A stretch of DNA of 64,000 nt from contig JALIRH010000018.1 in NCBI GenBank assembly GCA_023055505.1, forward strand, positions 9,354,646 through 9,418,645. The letters run 5' to 3'. The notes beneath the pieces are model-generated. The model had not been told where the DNA came from. It was given only the letters and a program-made list of their open reading frames with translations, and did no database searches. The DNA is from Callipepla californica brunnescens. Lineage: Eukaryota; Chordata; Aves; Galliformes; Odontophoridae. Position numbers and translations under genes: made by a program. Below, piece after piece: positions 37,236-50,321 of the stretch (positions within the stretch are counted from its first letter, which is position 1; each line of letters begins with the position of its first letter).

Positions 37236-40200
37236 CCATATAGGATGAAAATTGTCTTCCAGAATGGTAGAGTTTGACCTTGTGGGACCCATGTTTGTAT
37301 AGGCAGAGATATAACCTCGAGAAGTGCCCAAGGCACACTGGCTAGATTAGTCTGTTCTCTAAAAAACACGTTGATCTCACAGAGAACCTGAGTGTGCATC
37401 TTGGCAAGATGGAGTCACTCTACTTTTTTACTCATGTGTGCATGTGAATGGCAGAGTGAGAACAGAGGCTCCCTAGTTTCAGAATATACTTGATTCCTAA
37501 ACATTTCAAGAAACTATTTGGCCTTTGACATTGATGACATACCATAGATTGCTAATAATGGCATGCCTGAACTTTTGTTAGAAAAATAAGCATATTCCTC
37601 AGTAATTCCCACACTCTTGGGTTAAATCACCACAGTATCATATTCATGGCAGGGCTGATGAAATACAGAGTAATAGTAAATACTCAGCTAAATAAAACTT
37701 GTTCTCCACTGAGGGCTGTTTGATGAGACTGAAGAAGAGTAGAAGAACCGTAAGGTATCAGATATTCATTTGTCAGCAGCGCGGCTCTTGAACACAGATA
37801 GGAGTGACAAGTTATTCTTGTCCCACTCTCTTCTCAAGAGATCTTGCACAAAGCTGTTGATTTTCAGCTGAACTGCTATGGCAAGTGCAGTTTCATTAAC
37901 TACCCCTACAATAAAGGAAGCAGGAGTAAGAAAAAGAAATCACTGAGTACATATAGAGGAATTCCTGAAAGGAAATACTGTGAATAGATGAGCTGGGAGA
38001 GGATGCAAAGTCTAAGGGTGAGGTTACATTGTTTTGTTCATTATCCATAGGATGAATAAAATCTATTTTCAAAAGGAGTTCAGGCTCTGCATGTTTTCTC
38101 AGTGTAGAGGTAAAGATTCAGCCTGCTCATATCCACCAATAAAATGAAGCTTATTATTCACAAGAGTGGAAATAGTGGGATTTTATGCCAAAATTCCCCA
38201 GTATTTCTTCTTATGCATCTAGGAAGAAACAAGTGACAGAAAACGGAATATAAACAGGAATAAGAGTTCATTTCATTTCGAGGAAATGTGTTTTTTGCAC
38301 GACTCTTGGAGGAAGTAGTAATCAGTGAAAGAACGTTGTTTCCACAGAGGCACTCTGTAAGAGTTAGCTGCCCTGGTATTGAACCTCTTTCTGTTCTATC
38401 TGGACATGGCATTCAAAACCACATTGCTTGTTTGATTCAGAAGTTCTATGTTTGGGTTTTCTGGGTACTTTTTTTTTAGGCAAACACAAAGTACGTGTAA
38501 AATCAGGAAAGACAAAAGGAAGGTGAAAATGAGCAAGGTGGATTGATATCCACATAGTTTTAAGTGGAATGGTTTGAGTTATTGCAGGGTTTATTTGCTG
38601 GTGCTTTTATCCCCTTTATGCTGACTATTAGAATATCCTGTTGCTATAGGCTTATGTGGAATGCACTCTGCTTAAATGGTCAGAGTTCAGCAGTTTCATC
38701 ATATTTTTGCAAGCAGAAAGCTGGTCCTTAACATTTGTTTCTTTTATCCCAAGGGGCTAGGCATGTGCTGGGAAAAAAAAATCATCACAAATTTCAAGTA
38801 TGCAAACTCGTGGACCTTAAGAAATTCCAGCACAGACTTCACGGTGGTAACAGAGCTGGGGCACAAAGTGTGCAATAAAATGTGCTTCCTGGTATGCAGC
38901 AATAGTACACTCACCTTGTAATCATTCCAACTCTCCTCGTCTCACAACTTTTTCAGTTTTTTTTTTTGTTTTGTTTTGTTTTTTTTTGTGCGTGTTCCTG
39001 AGTTTACTGTGCTGTTCCAATACACATGTGCGCATTTGCTTTTCCTGCTTCTGTGTCTCATTGATTTATCACTCCATCCACTTTTTCACGATAGCTCCTA
39101 TAATTATCTCTTACTGTAAGTGCCGTAAGTACCTAAATACTGAAACCAGTGACAGACTCATTATACCAGATGATAGCTGTCTTGGTCAACAGGGGGTTGG
39201 CTGAATGTTTGGGAACAGGTTTCATTACAGTTGCTAAGCCTTCTGGTGGCTGACATCACCATCACCCTCTGACTTTGTAAGTCAGGTTGGTGCGTGCTGG
39301 GGAAAGAGAAGGCAACAAGACATTCCTACTCTTCGGAAAGGATCTGAAACGCAGAGTGAGTATGGATGGGTTATTTTGTAGACAATGAAAGTGGCAATTG
39401 TAGAACAAGCTTAGCTAATTTTACCTCTGCTAAGCATAGCACAAAATGCTTCTTGCTGAATGTGTATTATTGTGTTTGCAGATCGACTTCATATGTGCCA
39501 CATGTGCTTATTGTTGTTGCATTGTGATTTCAAGCTTTTATGAAGTGATAAGCCACATATTAATAGCTTTAACAGAAGGTGCCCTAGCTGTTAACATGGT
39601 CACACCTTGCAAGAACAATATGTTATGTCCATTTTTGATTCTAGAAATATACAACATTCTGTGCTTTAAAATACACAAGGTAAATGCATAGTTGGTACTT
39701 AAATCTGCTCGATATATTATCTTTCACAAATTCCTACCCGGTTGCTCAGCACTGCTATAAAAATTTGCTGCCTCAGAATGCAAAATATTAACTCATTTCC
39801 CAGGAATCTCTCTGGGTAAGGTTATGAAAGCAGATCTGGAAGTTGCAAGCACATTTGCTGTTGCTTAGTCTTACTCAAAACTTAACTATCATCTAACTCT
39901 AGCACAGTAACAGGTGTTCTAGTATATTAAAGTTATTACCCTTGATTAGAGGAATCTCTTTTTCCCTTATTGCCTTTATTTTATCAGTCGTATATAGATG
40001 TAATCCTAGAAACCTTCAGCTCAGTGGAAATTGTGCCAGTACTACTTTAAATGAGTTTTGTAGTATCAGGATTCTACCTCATGGCTACAGCTGAAGACAT
40101 TGAAAACCAAACCTGAGTGTTTTCATCATAATAAAAATTAGGAAACGGTGTTCTCATTTCTGGATATTTTAATAAATGAAATAAAATTAAATGAGTATGT

Positions 40201-42095
40201 TGAAACTTTCCTTTATTTGCATTATGAAGACAAGGATAAAAATACCAAATGTGTTGTCTTTATGGTAATCTTTTCAACCTGCCCTTTTGAGCAGGCTTTG
40301 CATGAAAGCATTTGCCCATGAGTAATACCTTATTAAGCTGTCAAGATTTGATGTGACACACTTCTCTCCAAATTTGCATGCCTGATAATAGTCTTCCTAA
40401 ATATCACCTTCAGGTCCTTTGGCAAAAAAAGTATCCCATCTGAACGAAATTTTGGATCAGGTGGTGGTGGTAGGACAATCTCAGGGCTATGTCTGCATGT
40501 GAAACAGAAAGTTCAGGCCATTAAAAGCTATATGGTCTACTGCCATGCTAATGTTGAGTTCTTTGTTAGTGAGGGCTTGTTGCCTTGTAAACATGTTTCC
40601 ATGACTCATTAAATTCTCCGAAATAAAAGGTCTCACAATTCCAGTACAGTGGAGCTGTCATTTTTAGATTTAATTATAAACAGGGCATATAATGAGCTAC
40701 CTAACTTGTCCCCTTTTCTGAAGGAGCAGAATGGATAGTGACCTCTCCTTTCTCCAAACAATACTAAAATCCACTTTATTTGAAAGATGAAGGAGTGGAA
40801 AGTCCTTGACATAATAAAAGGAGTGCATAAATGAATGCCAGCTGGGTAACTAATATTTTACATAACAAGTAGGAATATATGTTTTGTGAACCTATTTAGT
40901 GTTCAGCTTAAGAGACTATAGTAACCATAGCAACCCTCTATCACCTGTTTGAGACACTGTAATATCTTAATGTACTGTGCACCAAATGCTCTGCTAATAT
41001 TTGTTGAATGTTAATGATATTATCTCTTGGAGAGAGCAACACCGAAAGATAAATGTGTAGAAAATGTTTGAGACAGGGAAGAGCAGAGTGGTGGGTATCC
41101 CCTCACCCACAGTGTGCCCATAATCACAGCTAAATGCTCTGAAGGCTTTAGTGGTCTGGTGGACAAACAAGCAATATAAAAGGGAAAGTTTTCCTGAACT
41201 GAACATGGGAACTCACGGGGAGGCACCCAAAATACATTTGTAATTCATTCCCTCCCTTGGAGCAGTTATTAATTTGCAAATACTGCCAAGCCATTTACTT
41301 TATTTGCAGGTTTCTGAATCACATAAAGCCATAACAATAAAGATCTGTCTGTAGTGCCTGTTTCAGTCATTATAGATTCTTCATTTTAGGTGCTATTTCT
41401 TCCTTTTTAATTTCCAATCCATAAGGGCTTTATTCTTCTGCAGTTTAACGTAGGGGTATGACAGATTATTTTTTCTGTGCCCCACAGCCCCAGGCATAAG
41501 TATGCAGGGATGGCCTGCAGAATTCTTTTGTTAAAGTATCATTACCTTTTCCCAAAGGACTGTTGTAGTGGACTTTATTTTTCTAGTCTATGAACTACTT
41601 AGGGGGGCAGGTTGTTTTCAGTTAACTGAGGATCGTAGTGAATTTAGAATTTCCTTAATAAAAGATATATGGAAACTATTTAAATCGTGGAAATCTTTGA
41701 TTTGAACATCCAGTATTTATTTATCTCCCAATTTAGTGTGAATTGCATTATACTGCGTACATAAACTTTCACTCCTGAGCTCACATGTAGAATGAGCATA
41801 GCAAAATCAAGGGATACCAAGTCATTTTGTCATTAGGCAATATGGCAGCACAATTCATCATAATTCCTTTGTGTGTGTCAAGGGTTCTTTGTGTCCAGTG
41901 TTGAACTGCTGTGCTATAGAATACCAAGTTCTCTCTTAATCCCAGAAGGCTTCCAGAGACTGAAGTCAATGAAAGCATGAGTGGCTCAGTGATCCAGGAT
42001 CACCAGAACTTCACCTGCAATTGCCATTTGCATAAAGGACCTTCTCGGTGCCCAAGATTTGAAAAAGCCCTTCATGAAATGAGAGCTGGAATCTT
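37236..42095. other. Unannotated spacer, about 4.9 kb
   Basis: No gene or transposon recognised. Low complexity: a T/GTTTT run at 38957-38988. Confidence 0.55.
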
Positions 42096-42412
42096 CATAG
42101 GATCATAGAATTGAGTTGGAAGAGACCTTTAAAAGTAATCTAGTCCAACACCCCTGCAATGAACAGGGACATTACAGCTCAGAGCCTCATCCAGTCTAAC
42201 CTTGAATGTCTCCAGGGATGCAGCTTCCACCATCTTTCTGGGTAACAGTGTGCCAGTGCCTCACTACCCTTACTGTAAAAAACCTTTTTCTTATATCCAA
42301 CCTAAATATCCCCTCCTTAAGTTTGAAAACATTTCCCCTTGTCCTATCACAGTAGACCCTACTAGAGAGTCTGTCACCTTCTTTCTTATAGCCCCCTCTT
42401 AGATATTTTAGA
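42096..42412 (-). mobile_element. CR1 LINE 3'-end fragment
   Basis: The + strand begins GGATCATAGAATTGAGTTGG and continues AATCTAGTCCAACACCCCTG, the antisense CR1 3' UTR. Then comes antisense ORF2 C terminus: the minus strand reads GNVFKLKEGIFRLDIRKRFF and TVRVVRHW. A frameshift after RHW and the 5' truncation at about 42412 end the similarity. Confidence 0.95.
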
Positions 42413-45400
42413 TATACTTCATAGTGTATTACTGCAACATACAAGATAATGAAGATGCTGGAAAAACAGAGTAGATGCATATATAACCAAGTGTGGCCCT
42501 GGGGATCAAAATCTACATGAAACATCTTAGAAACCATTAATTAACCTTGCTCTCAGTGCAAAATAATGATGTTGGCGAATGTGTTGCATGCAAAGCTTAG
42601 AATGGTTGGTTTCCCTGTAAAAAAACACACATGTACTCATGAAATATGACAAACTTGGCAACATCTGTGAATTTTAGTGTCAAAGTGACTAATGGAGACT
42701 CATAATAAGCTGTGCAAGTAAGAAATGCAGAAATTAGAGCCTGGTGGTATTCAATTCATCTTTGTGCTGGCCTTCACCTTCTAAAATCTTACAAGAATCA
42801 GATTTTCCAAGTTACTGATCTCCATGAAAAAAGTTTAAGAACATAAAAATATAATCTTCATGGACCAGTCTGTAGTGTTGGCTTTTTTGTTTTGTTTTGT
42901 TTTAATATATTGAGTCTTATTCTAGTATTTTTAATGCGGGTACCTTAGAGAGCAAGAATCAAAGGACTGGACTATGAAACTGGTTTGCCTGGAACCTGGA
43001 GAAGTGCATTATCTTTGTTGTCACTGTCTTTTGCTGCCAGTGCCGTGTAACAAAGAGAGCGCTAAGAAGGGACACGTTTGGAACTGTTGGCTAAATAAAG
43101 TAAAAATTATTTTTGAAACTGGTAAACCTATTCTATATATGTCTGTAATTAAAAGGAATGAAGTACCCTGGCTCAAAAAAGAACCATCTGAAAACAGTTT
43201 AGAGGTTAGAAAAGGGCTGCTTGGCATAGGTAGAAGTGTGAGCCCTGACCAGGCCTGTCCTCCCAAAGGGCCTGCTTGACAGTGCCATACTTCAAACATC
43301 TCCTGTGCTCATGAGTATAAAGAATTTTAGGCAGTGCTCCTGGTGAGAAAAAACATTAATTTCCATTGGGAAGACTCTCCTGCTTTACTGCTTTGATGCT
43401 TTGTGGTATCTGTCCACATCCTTGAATTGCTGAACTTAATATTTTTCTGGTAAGAACATTCTTTTGTTTTTCTCCTGAATTCTTTCCCTGCTTTCCTCAT
43501 TGGAAATTAGAATAGTATGATTTTTCTGTGCATGTAAAACTTCCCACATAAATATATTATGTTATCAGTACCAAGAACCACGCTGAAGCAGTGGGAAAGG
43601 ATACTAATTTGGAGTTTCATAAGTAAACTGACCTTGAGGGTAACCTGTGAACTCCAGAGGCTACAAGTCAAACTGTGAGCCATGTATATTCACACATTCC
43701 CAGTTGTATAAAGAGATTTTCCTAAGCAAAATGACTTCAGGACTGAGTTTAGCTTTTTGTTGTCATTCCCCTGCCCACCCCCTGCAGACCAAATCCTCTC
43801 CACAAACATTGCTATGCACTGGCATCCTGGCTAAAGAAAGGGAAAACAATCTTCAAACTTCTTTCTTTTTAACAGAAAAAGAGTTTACGTTTGATTTTAC
43901 CCAAAATTTGAATGTGCTTCTCTTAAACACACAGGCACGCACACACACATACAGTTTTCAAGAAATAACTCAGTGGTGTGGTTGTTTTATTGGCTAATCA
44001 ATACTGTTTTTTCTACTGCAGGTACTTCTATTTAGATCAGAAACATGTAGTCACTTCATTCTTTTCCTGTCTTTTACCCCTGCTCCTGCTCTGATTACAG
44101 TAACCACCTTTAAGGAACTTGTAGCTTTTGTAGACTTATCATCTGCTTTATCACATTTAGGAAATCAACGGTAGCTTCAGTACAAAGTTGAAGAATTAGA
44201 ATGGGGAGAAACGAAATGCCTAGCCCATGAACATGAGCAGCTTACAGGATGCAGTTTGTATTGCTGCTCTTTAAGGTATTACAGTTCTGAATCCTGTGAT
44301 AAAGAATACTTTACTACACAAGATTTCCGTTTGACCGTGTTGCTGTGTAACCAGCAGATATCTTTTCCATGTCCTCTCCCTGATTCATAGAAGCACATTT
44401 TCTGCAGGAGGCAGCTGGCATGGGTAGCTGGAGCTGCGGGGAGAACAGATAAAGTTCCCTAAAGGAGTATTACCAGGGAGGCTTTCTTGTGAAACTAGGT
44501 TTTATGAGAAAATTTGGATTGTTGCTGAATTTTTGCTGCTTTTTCCGCCTAAGAAAAATGAAACAAAAAAGATTTTATTCTGACTAGAATTTTTAGATGA
44601 ATTTACCTGTGTTGATCTGAGTTGAAACTTTCATCTGATTTCAAGTCAGTGAAATGCTGGTTGTTTTTCCCAACAGTGGTACTTTGTTTCATGGGATTTG
44701 CAGAGTGATGCTTTTGGTATGTGCCCCAATCTTTGTTTGCTTAACATGTTTTGTTGCATGATTGATTTTTGAAGTCAGTCACTAAAGAGGTAGTTGACAT
44801 AAAATGCAGTGTATTGAAGTTGTTTTTGTTTTTTTTTTTCCATATGCTAATAAGGGCTTGCAGAAACATAAAGCATATTGTGTTGTTATTTTATCATTTG
44901 TGTTTTCATAGATGATTCTTAAATCTCGAGCCTTGAGAAAAAAAATGTGATGTCATTTAACTATTACTTTTAAAAGTAATGAGGTATCATTGCCAACTAT
45001 CAACTAGCAAGTTAAAAAAAAGTAACCTCAGTAAACTAATTATGATTTATATTAAATTCTGCATATACCTATATTAGAGAACAGATGGTTTAGAGCCTTT
45101 CTACCCTCCTTATTTGTCAGTCTTTTTAACTCATTGTATTTCCATATTATTTTGGAACAGACTTACAGAGTCTCCTTACCACAGATTTATTACACACAAC
45201 CATGCACCAACTTGTTCAGCCTAGCAGATCAGGCATCTGCCTCGTAGCACAGATGCGGTGAAATGAAATCCAGAAGTTATTAGCCTTTTGATTAAAATAG
45301 CTTAATCAAAAAGTCTTGTCAGTTCTGTCATTAAGGCGGGTACAGATAGATCATTTTGTACCATGTTTCTGTCTGTCTGAGCTGCGGATTGTTTAGACTG

Positions 45401-47038
45401 TGTAAGTGGTGGAGGAAGAAGTTGTTCTGAAGACACCTTCCTTCTCTCTTGCCTGTGGCTGGTGCAAATGACACCAGAGCAGTCTGAAGGATGCTGTAAA
45501 TAGCTGAACAAGGAGAATGGTCTTCTAAGGACCTCTCCACCAAGGGGGCTGAAGGGTGCTCTCATCTCTCACATTTCTGCCTTTTCAGTGATACCCTGCC
45601 AAGAGGCTGAGTCATCTTGCTTGAAAGGTAATGGATTTCTGAAAGGTCAGCCTTAAGGACTTTGTACACTGTAGCTTTCAATCTTCATTTGTAAATTGAA
45701 GGTTGCCTGACATTGCTGGTTTTATTTTTTGAACTTCTGTTGGATATGCATTTAAATGCCCATGTCAAACACTATGCCAGAGTAATTAGTTCATCTTTCT
45801 TCCATTCACCGCAGCAATGTTAATAAAAGCAGTTAAGAACTGCTTTGCAAGGTTCAACTTTGCACTTTCTTATATTTATTAGCTATGTATTTTAAAATTA
45901 GTGTGACACTTTCACATCTTGTGAACAGTTTTTTTTTTAAATATAATGACAGTATTTCATACTTTTTGAAATTTTTATGCCATCTTCTCAGAAATCTTCC
46001 CAACTAACAGCCTTCTAATGTGTGTTTTTGTGCCAGATCTTCTGGAAGTTATTTTTACATTCCATCATTGCCTGGAGTTACATATTCTAGTGTTATCTGG
46101 GGTTATTAAGTAGTATTTTGTATTCTGAACATCCCAGTCTTCCTGCAGGTGCCAATTTGAATCTGCTAGGGGAGGAACTATTAAAAACATTAGAAATGAA
46201 TTGCAACATTAGTTTGAATATGAATATCACTTTTTCCTCCCAGAGTACAACTATTCGGCTGCTTGTTTATTTAAAGAAAAAACAAACACACACATCTTTA
46301 TTTTTACAGTTGTCTATATAGCAACATAAAGGCAATCTGTTTGTGATAGACTTCATATCTGAAGAAATTTTAAGTGTTGATTTTCAAGCTAGGTTTGGTT
46401 CTTTCTAACCTATGTGTTGGGTCATTTTTTCTGTAAGTCTGTTACTCCTTCTGTGTATTATAGACCCCAGGGTCTGGCCCATCTCTATCTGGCCCAGTTC
46501 AGTAAGGACACAGAGTGGTTCTTCTGTCTGCAGCTTATGTTGAGTTCTCCAGGCTCAGAAGGATTTCCATGGCAGCTGGAATTCAGACAATGAGAAGTCC
46601 ATTCTTCCACTTCCCATTTTGCACCCCTGCTACTGGCAGGGATCTGGCTGGCCTGTATTACGTAAAATTGCTTTATACGATAAAATTCCAGTGACCAAGT
46701 AAATCCACATTAGGTTGCTCTGCATCTGGTTCACCTGTTCGAAACTGTTCATGATTTTGGCAATTTATTGGAAAGCATGTAGCTAATTAAGGAAGGCTTC
46801 GTTAACAAATTAGAAGTCTCAGATTTTGAATTAGTGTTGCATTTCTCATATCATGATTGTTACCTTTGCCTTGTCGCAGTTTTTAACCTTCAGACTTGTC
46901 CACTGTATTGATTACCACTGAACTGATCGTCATTCTGCTCCTTGTCCTTGAACAATTTGTCTTTTAACATACATCCATGAGACTCCTCTAAAGCTGTTGG
47001 GCTCCTAGCCATGAATTTGCTCTCAGTGATGCTAGAAA
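42413..47038. other. Unannotated spacer, about 4.6 kb
   Basis: No gene or transposon recognised. Low complexity: GTTTT units at 42883-42903 and a short CA run at 43931-43951. Confidence 0.55.
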
Positions 47039-47108
47039 TATCTATAAATTTCTATAAATATCTATAAATACCTAAAAATATCTGTAAATATCTAAAAATA
47101 TCTGTAAA
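47039..47108. repeat. 10-bp minisatellite, seven units, abutting a CR1
   Basis: Seven direct 10-bp units of TATCTATAAA type: three TATCTATAAA-like units, then TACCTAAAAA, TATCTGTAAA, TATCTAAAAA and TATCTGTAAA. The next ten bases, TGTCTAAGGA, are the start of the CR1 copy, whose own consensus has a TAAATATCTGAAGGG-like sequence here. Confidence 0.93.
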
Positions 47109-47424
47109 TGTCTAAGGAGCGGGAGGCAAAGGAATGAGGCTGGACTCTTCTCTGCAGTGTGTGGAGATAGGATGAGGGGAAATGGCCACAAACTGAAGTA
47201 GAGGAAGTTCGGCACACGTGTGTATGGGAACTTCTTCACAGTGCAGTGATGGAGCACTGGCACAGGCTGCACAGAGAGGTGGCGGAGTCTCTTTCTCTGG
47301 AGATGTTCCAGACCTGCCTGGACGCCTACCTGTGCAACCTGGGCTAGGGAGCTGCTTTGGGAGGGGGTAATGATTTCTAGAGGTCCCTTCCAACCCCTAC
47401 AATTTTGTGATTCTGTGATTTGTG
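47109..47424 (+). mobile_element. CR1 LINE 3'-end fragment
   Basis: Sense-oriented CR1: GGAGCGGGAGGCAAAGGAAT, AGGGGAAATGGCCACAAACT, GAACTTCTTCACAGTG, GGTGGCGGAGTCTCTTTCTC, GAGGTCCCTTCCAACCCCTA, ending in TTTTGTGATTCTGTGATTTG. It encodes the degraded ORF2 C terminus on the + strand. The long minus-strand open frames here are antisense to it. Confidence 0.96.
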
Positions 47425-49282
47425 ATGCAGGTGTTAGCTCTTGGCAGTGCCTGAACTTACACACTGTGTACCACCTGCTCTGGCTCCCCTTTCTTCCACA
47501 GGTTCCCACAGAACAGACTGTAAAAGTTTCTTTCTTCAGGGTGAGAATCTTTTTTCCCTCTCCTGAAGTTAGTTTGACTTTCTCACAGATATACATAAAC
47601 TTGGGTGAGAGATGTGAAAACACATATCCAGTAGAAGGTTTAAAAACCATCACCAGTGTTTTCTTGCATCCAAAGTGGCAGCTCTTGCTCCTCCCATCTA
47701 GCCGTACCATTGTGTCTCTGCAGATGGAGTACCTTCAAAACAAGTTCAGATGTTGACCCTTTCCGCTCCTCCTGTGCCACTCAGAAGTCATTAAGAAGTT
47801 AGTTGCAAAAGCCACTGCATGTGTCAGTATTGCTGTCATGTGGGATGATCCCAGAACACATTCCTCAAAGATGGAAAGGGAATGGCAGAATTTAAGTGGG
47901 GGCTGTCTGTGACATGAGATTGTTTCAGTGGATGACAAACTTCTGCTCCACCCTGAACACATGTCATTGCCAACTGTTTTTCTGGAACATTTTTATTTTC
48001 TCGTTAACTCTGAGTTTTTATCCCAAGGAACTAACTCATTTTTGAATTTTTGGAAAAGTGCAGTTCCCATAGAAGTGCATATCGTTTATTAAAAGGTATG
48101 CATTTCCAGAAAAGCTGAATTGTTTTCTTGTTAAAGTGTTGGTGTTCCTCCTGAATCCTTTGCTAGGTTTCCACATGAAACTCTGGAACTGCCCTCAGAA
48201 TCAGCTTCTTAAGGCCCCCAGAACAAATAGAGGGTTTTGGGGTGAATCCTTCATATTCCTTGCTAATTTTTAAATTCTGCTCCTTTATCTAAATCACTGT
48301 CACCAGCAGAGTTTCTCTTTAAGGCACTGATTACTTCAGAAAAGCATTTTTACCCTTCTTTTGAGTGCGTCTCGCAGAGGATTCTCCCCAGATTTAACCG
48401 TTCTGAAAGGTCTTCGCATACCACGTACTCATTTCAAGTGACACGTGTCCACTGTGCTAAGTTGGAGCATCAGGGGAGAAGCATTCCTGTTAAGTGCTCT
48501 TAATGCACTCCTCTCTGTGCATTGCAGCTACTTGGAGCCATTGTGCGAGCATGCCCAGACGAGCCCATCATCGCTAGAGGATCAATGAGTTGTCTCTGCT
48601 TTGGTCTTACCCTGTGCAGGGTGTTGTGAATATCTATCGAGATACTTGGTTTGTGTTGCTAATGAAGCATAACTGGATCTTCCTGCTTTAGAACATGTAC
48701 CTAATGAGCACAGCTGGCCCTGGATGAAGTGCTTTACATCAACTTTTCTCTCCATCCCTCCTTGCTTCTCAGCTGGACAGTGCCAGTAACTCCCCACTCG
48801 GTGGCACTTAAGAGAAAAATCGTTGCTTTTCAGTGAGAAAGCAAACGAGCAGAGTTTTCAGCCCTTCCTTTCCCTGTGATATACCCAGCACTGGAGCTTA
48901 TCTATCACTTTTAGCTTTTATAAGCTAAAGGGAAATATATTTTAAGAAGCCTTTAATTAAAAGTCTGGCAGCACATCACTCTAACAACTTATTATTTTAC
49001 CTTTTTTTCCCTGCAGCTCAGTTCAATAAGATTTCGTATACTGATAGGATTTTTTTGGAGAGTGACTGTGTTTTGCCTTGGTAGATAAAACCCTTGCAGA
49101 AGCAAATCCGTGATGCTGGGGCTTTTTTCAGACATCAGATCTGCCTGATTGTCCCCTTGAGATCAAAAGACAGAGTGAAACAGAGACAAATGGCTTTCTG
49201 AACTGATATAAAGTAAGAGGAAAAGAAACTGGAAGAGTGGGTGGTATGAATTTGTGAATTTGCAGTTTTCTATTTCTCCTCC
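47425..49282. other. Unannotated spacer
   Basis: Slightly higher GC than the desert upstream, but no exon that I would defend (see the rejected item at about 48528). Confidence 0.5.
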
Positions 49283-49307
49283 TTTTTTTTTTTTTTTTTT
49301 TTTTTTT
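49283..49307. repeat. Poly(T) run, 25 bases
   Basis: Uninterrupted T25 between CTCCTCC and GACTCAAG. Confidence 0.97.
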
Positions 49308-49700
49308 GACTCAAGAAAGTTGTAACTCAAATTGTAATGGCACTGCAGATTTGGGATATGTATATAAATAGATCTACCCTTTTTGTTTGTTTATTTTAAT
49401 GGAAGCCACTGAGGGGCAGCAGATAAAAGCTGATCTCGTTAAAATCATATGTATATGTTTCCTTTGAAGTTGCAATTGGGCTCCAGTATCACCTTGCACA
49501 AGGAGTAAAGTTTCAGAAATCAGGAAATCACCCTAAAAAATGGAAAGCAGGCAGAGGAGACTGAATATTTGCCACCAAGACAAAATCTCACAGCAGACCA
49601 GCACTTGCTCTTCATGCATTTTCCAAACTTTCTGCTTTTGTCGCGATACGATTTCTTTTTTTTAACCTAACACGAGGAAACGGGTGCATTTGAAGCACCC

Positions 49701-49820
49701 ATGGCTGCTGCTAGGATGAAACATTGCCACTTCGCGGGGCTGCTGCTGCACGTTCTGTGTGGCTCTGGGATTTGGGGAGTTTCTCAGGACATCTCCACGT
49801 TGTCACTTAAGTCCTGGTAG
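49701..49820 (+). CDS. Candidate 39-residue ORF, signal-peptide-like
   Basis: An ATG at 49701 in a reasonable context (GCACCCATGG) opens a 39-codon frame ending in TAG at 49818-49820. It starts MAAARMKHCHFAGLLLHVLC and continues GSGIWGVSQDISTLSLKSW. A basic residue pair, then a hydrophobic core (FAGLLLHVLC) and a small-residue stretch (GSG...GVSQ) look like a secretion signal with a possible cleavage site before QD. It lies 620 bp upstream of the proposed first coding exon at 50322, so it may be an upstream open frame in a 5' leader, the start of a different isoform (a weak donor TCCTG|GTAG lies at its end), or chance. Not recognised; no homologue known to me. Confidence 0.2.
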   Translation: MAAARMKHCHFAGLLLHVLCGSGIWGVSQDISTLSLKSW

Positions 49821-49969
49821 CCCTTTAAGCAGACCCAGAGCAGTGAAATGAGAATAATCTCTCGCACCGCAAATTGACTTCCCTCTTTGTAGCCCTAGAC
49901 ACTGTTTCCAGCTGCTTTCAGTCTTTCAAATCCTTAAAAGCTTTCCTAATCCTCATGTCGGCAGCCTTT

Positions 49970-50321
49970 ATGCGCTCTCCTCCCTCCCTCCCCTCTCTCC
50001 TGATTGGCGAGGCGATGGCACGGCCCGATTCAGCCAACTGCTACATCCCTGCGCTGCGGTTTGAAATAGGAGCCAGGCGGACAGTTGCCTCCCCGCTCCT
50101 GACTTTTAATAGGCTGGGAAGGAAGGCTGGGAAACTTGACATTGTCTTAGGAAGGGTCCCCCCCAGCCAAAGATAAAAGAGGGGAAGGAAAAAAAAAAAG
50201 GAGAAAAAAAAAGAAGGAAAAACAGCCAAGACGAGGGGGAAAAACTTGCGTTCAGTGGGAAACTTGATGGATCCCTGCCCTGCGGCCAGCGGCGCTGCGT
50301 AGCCCCTTCCCGGCTGGATGG
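49970..50321 (+). promoter_or_regulatory. CpG-rich promoter and 5' leader of a + strand gene
   Basis: GC and CpG rise sharply from about 49970. An inverted CCAAT box (GATTGGCGAG, ATTGG at 50003-50007) is followed by CpG-containing sequence (GGCGAGGCGATGGCACGG), an AT-rich TTTTAATAGG at about 50105 and AGATAAAAGAGG at about 50170. After a purine-rich leader (50180-50240, long A and G runs) comes a CpG-dense stretch, TGCGGCCAGCGGCGCTGCG. This is the standard look of a CpG-island promoter without a strong TATA box. The direction is inferred from the start codon and splice donor immediately downstream at 50322-50351. The exact start site cannot be placed from sequence. Confidence 0.6.

Noticed and set aside
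45302..45600. Open frames next to an acceptor-like CTGCCTTTTCAG
   Set aside because: The frames are on the opposite strand to the acceptor and no donor or homologue was seen.
47072..47710. 212-codon minus-strand open frame, the longest in the window
   Set aside because: Its first third is antisense to a + strand CR1 and the rest has no recognisable protein features; treated as chance.
48511..48620. Possible internal exon after CTCTCTGTGCATTGCAG
   Set aside because: The acceptor is good, but the following frames stop after 19-33 codons, no matching donor is clear and the peptide is not recognised.
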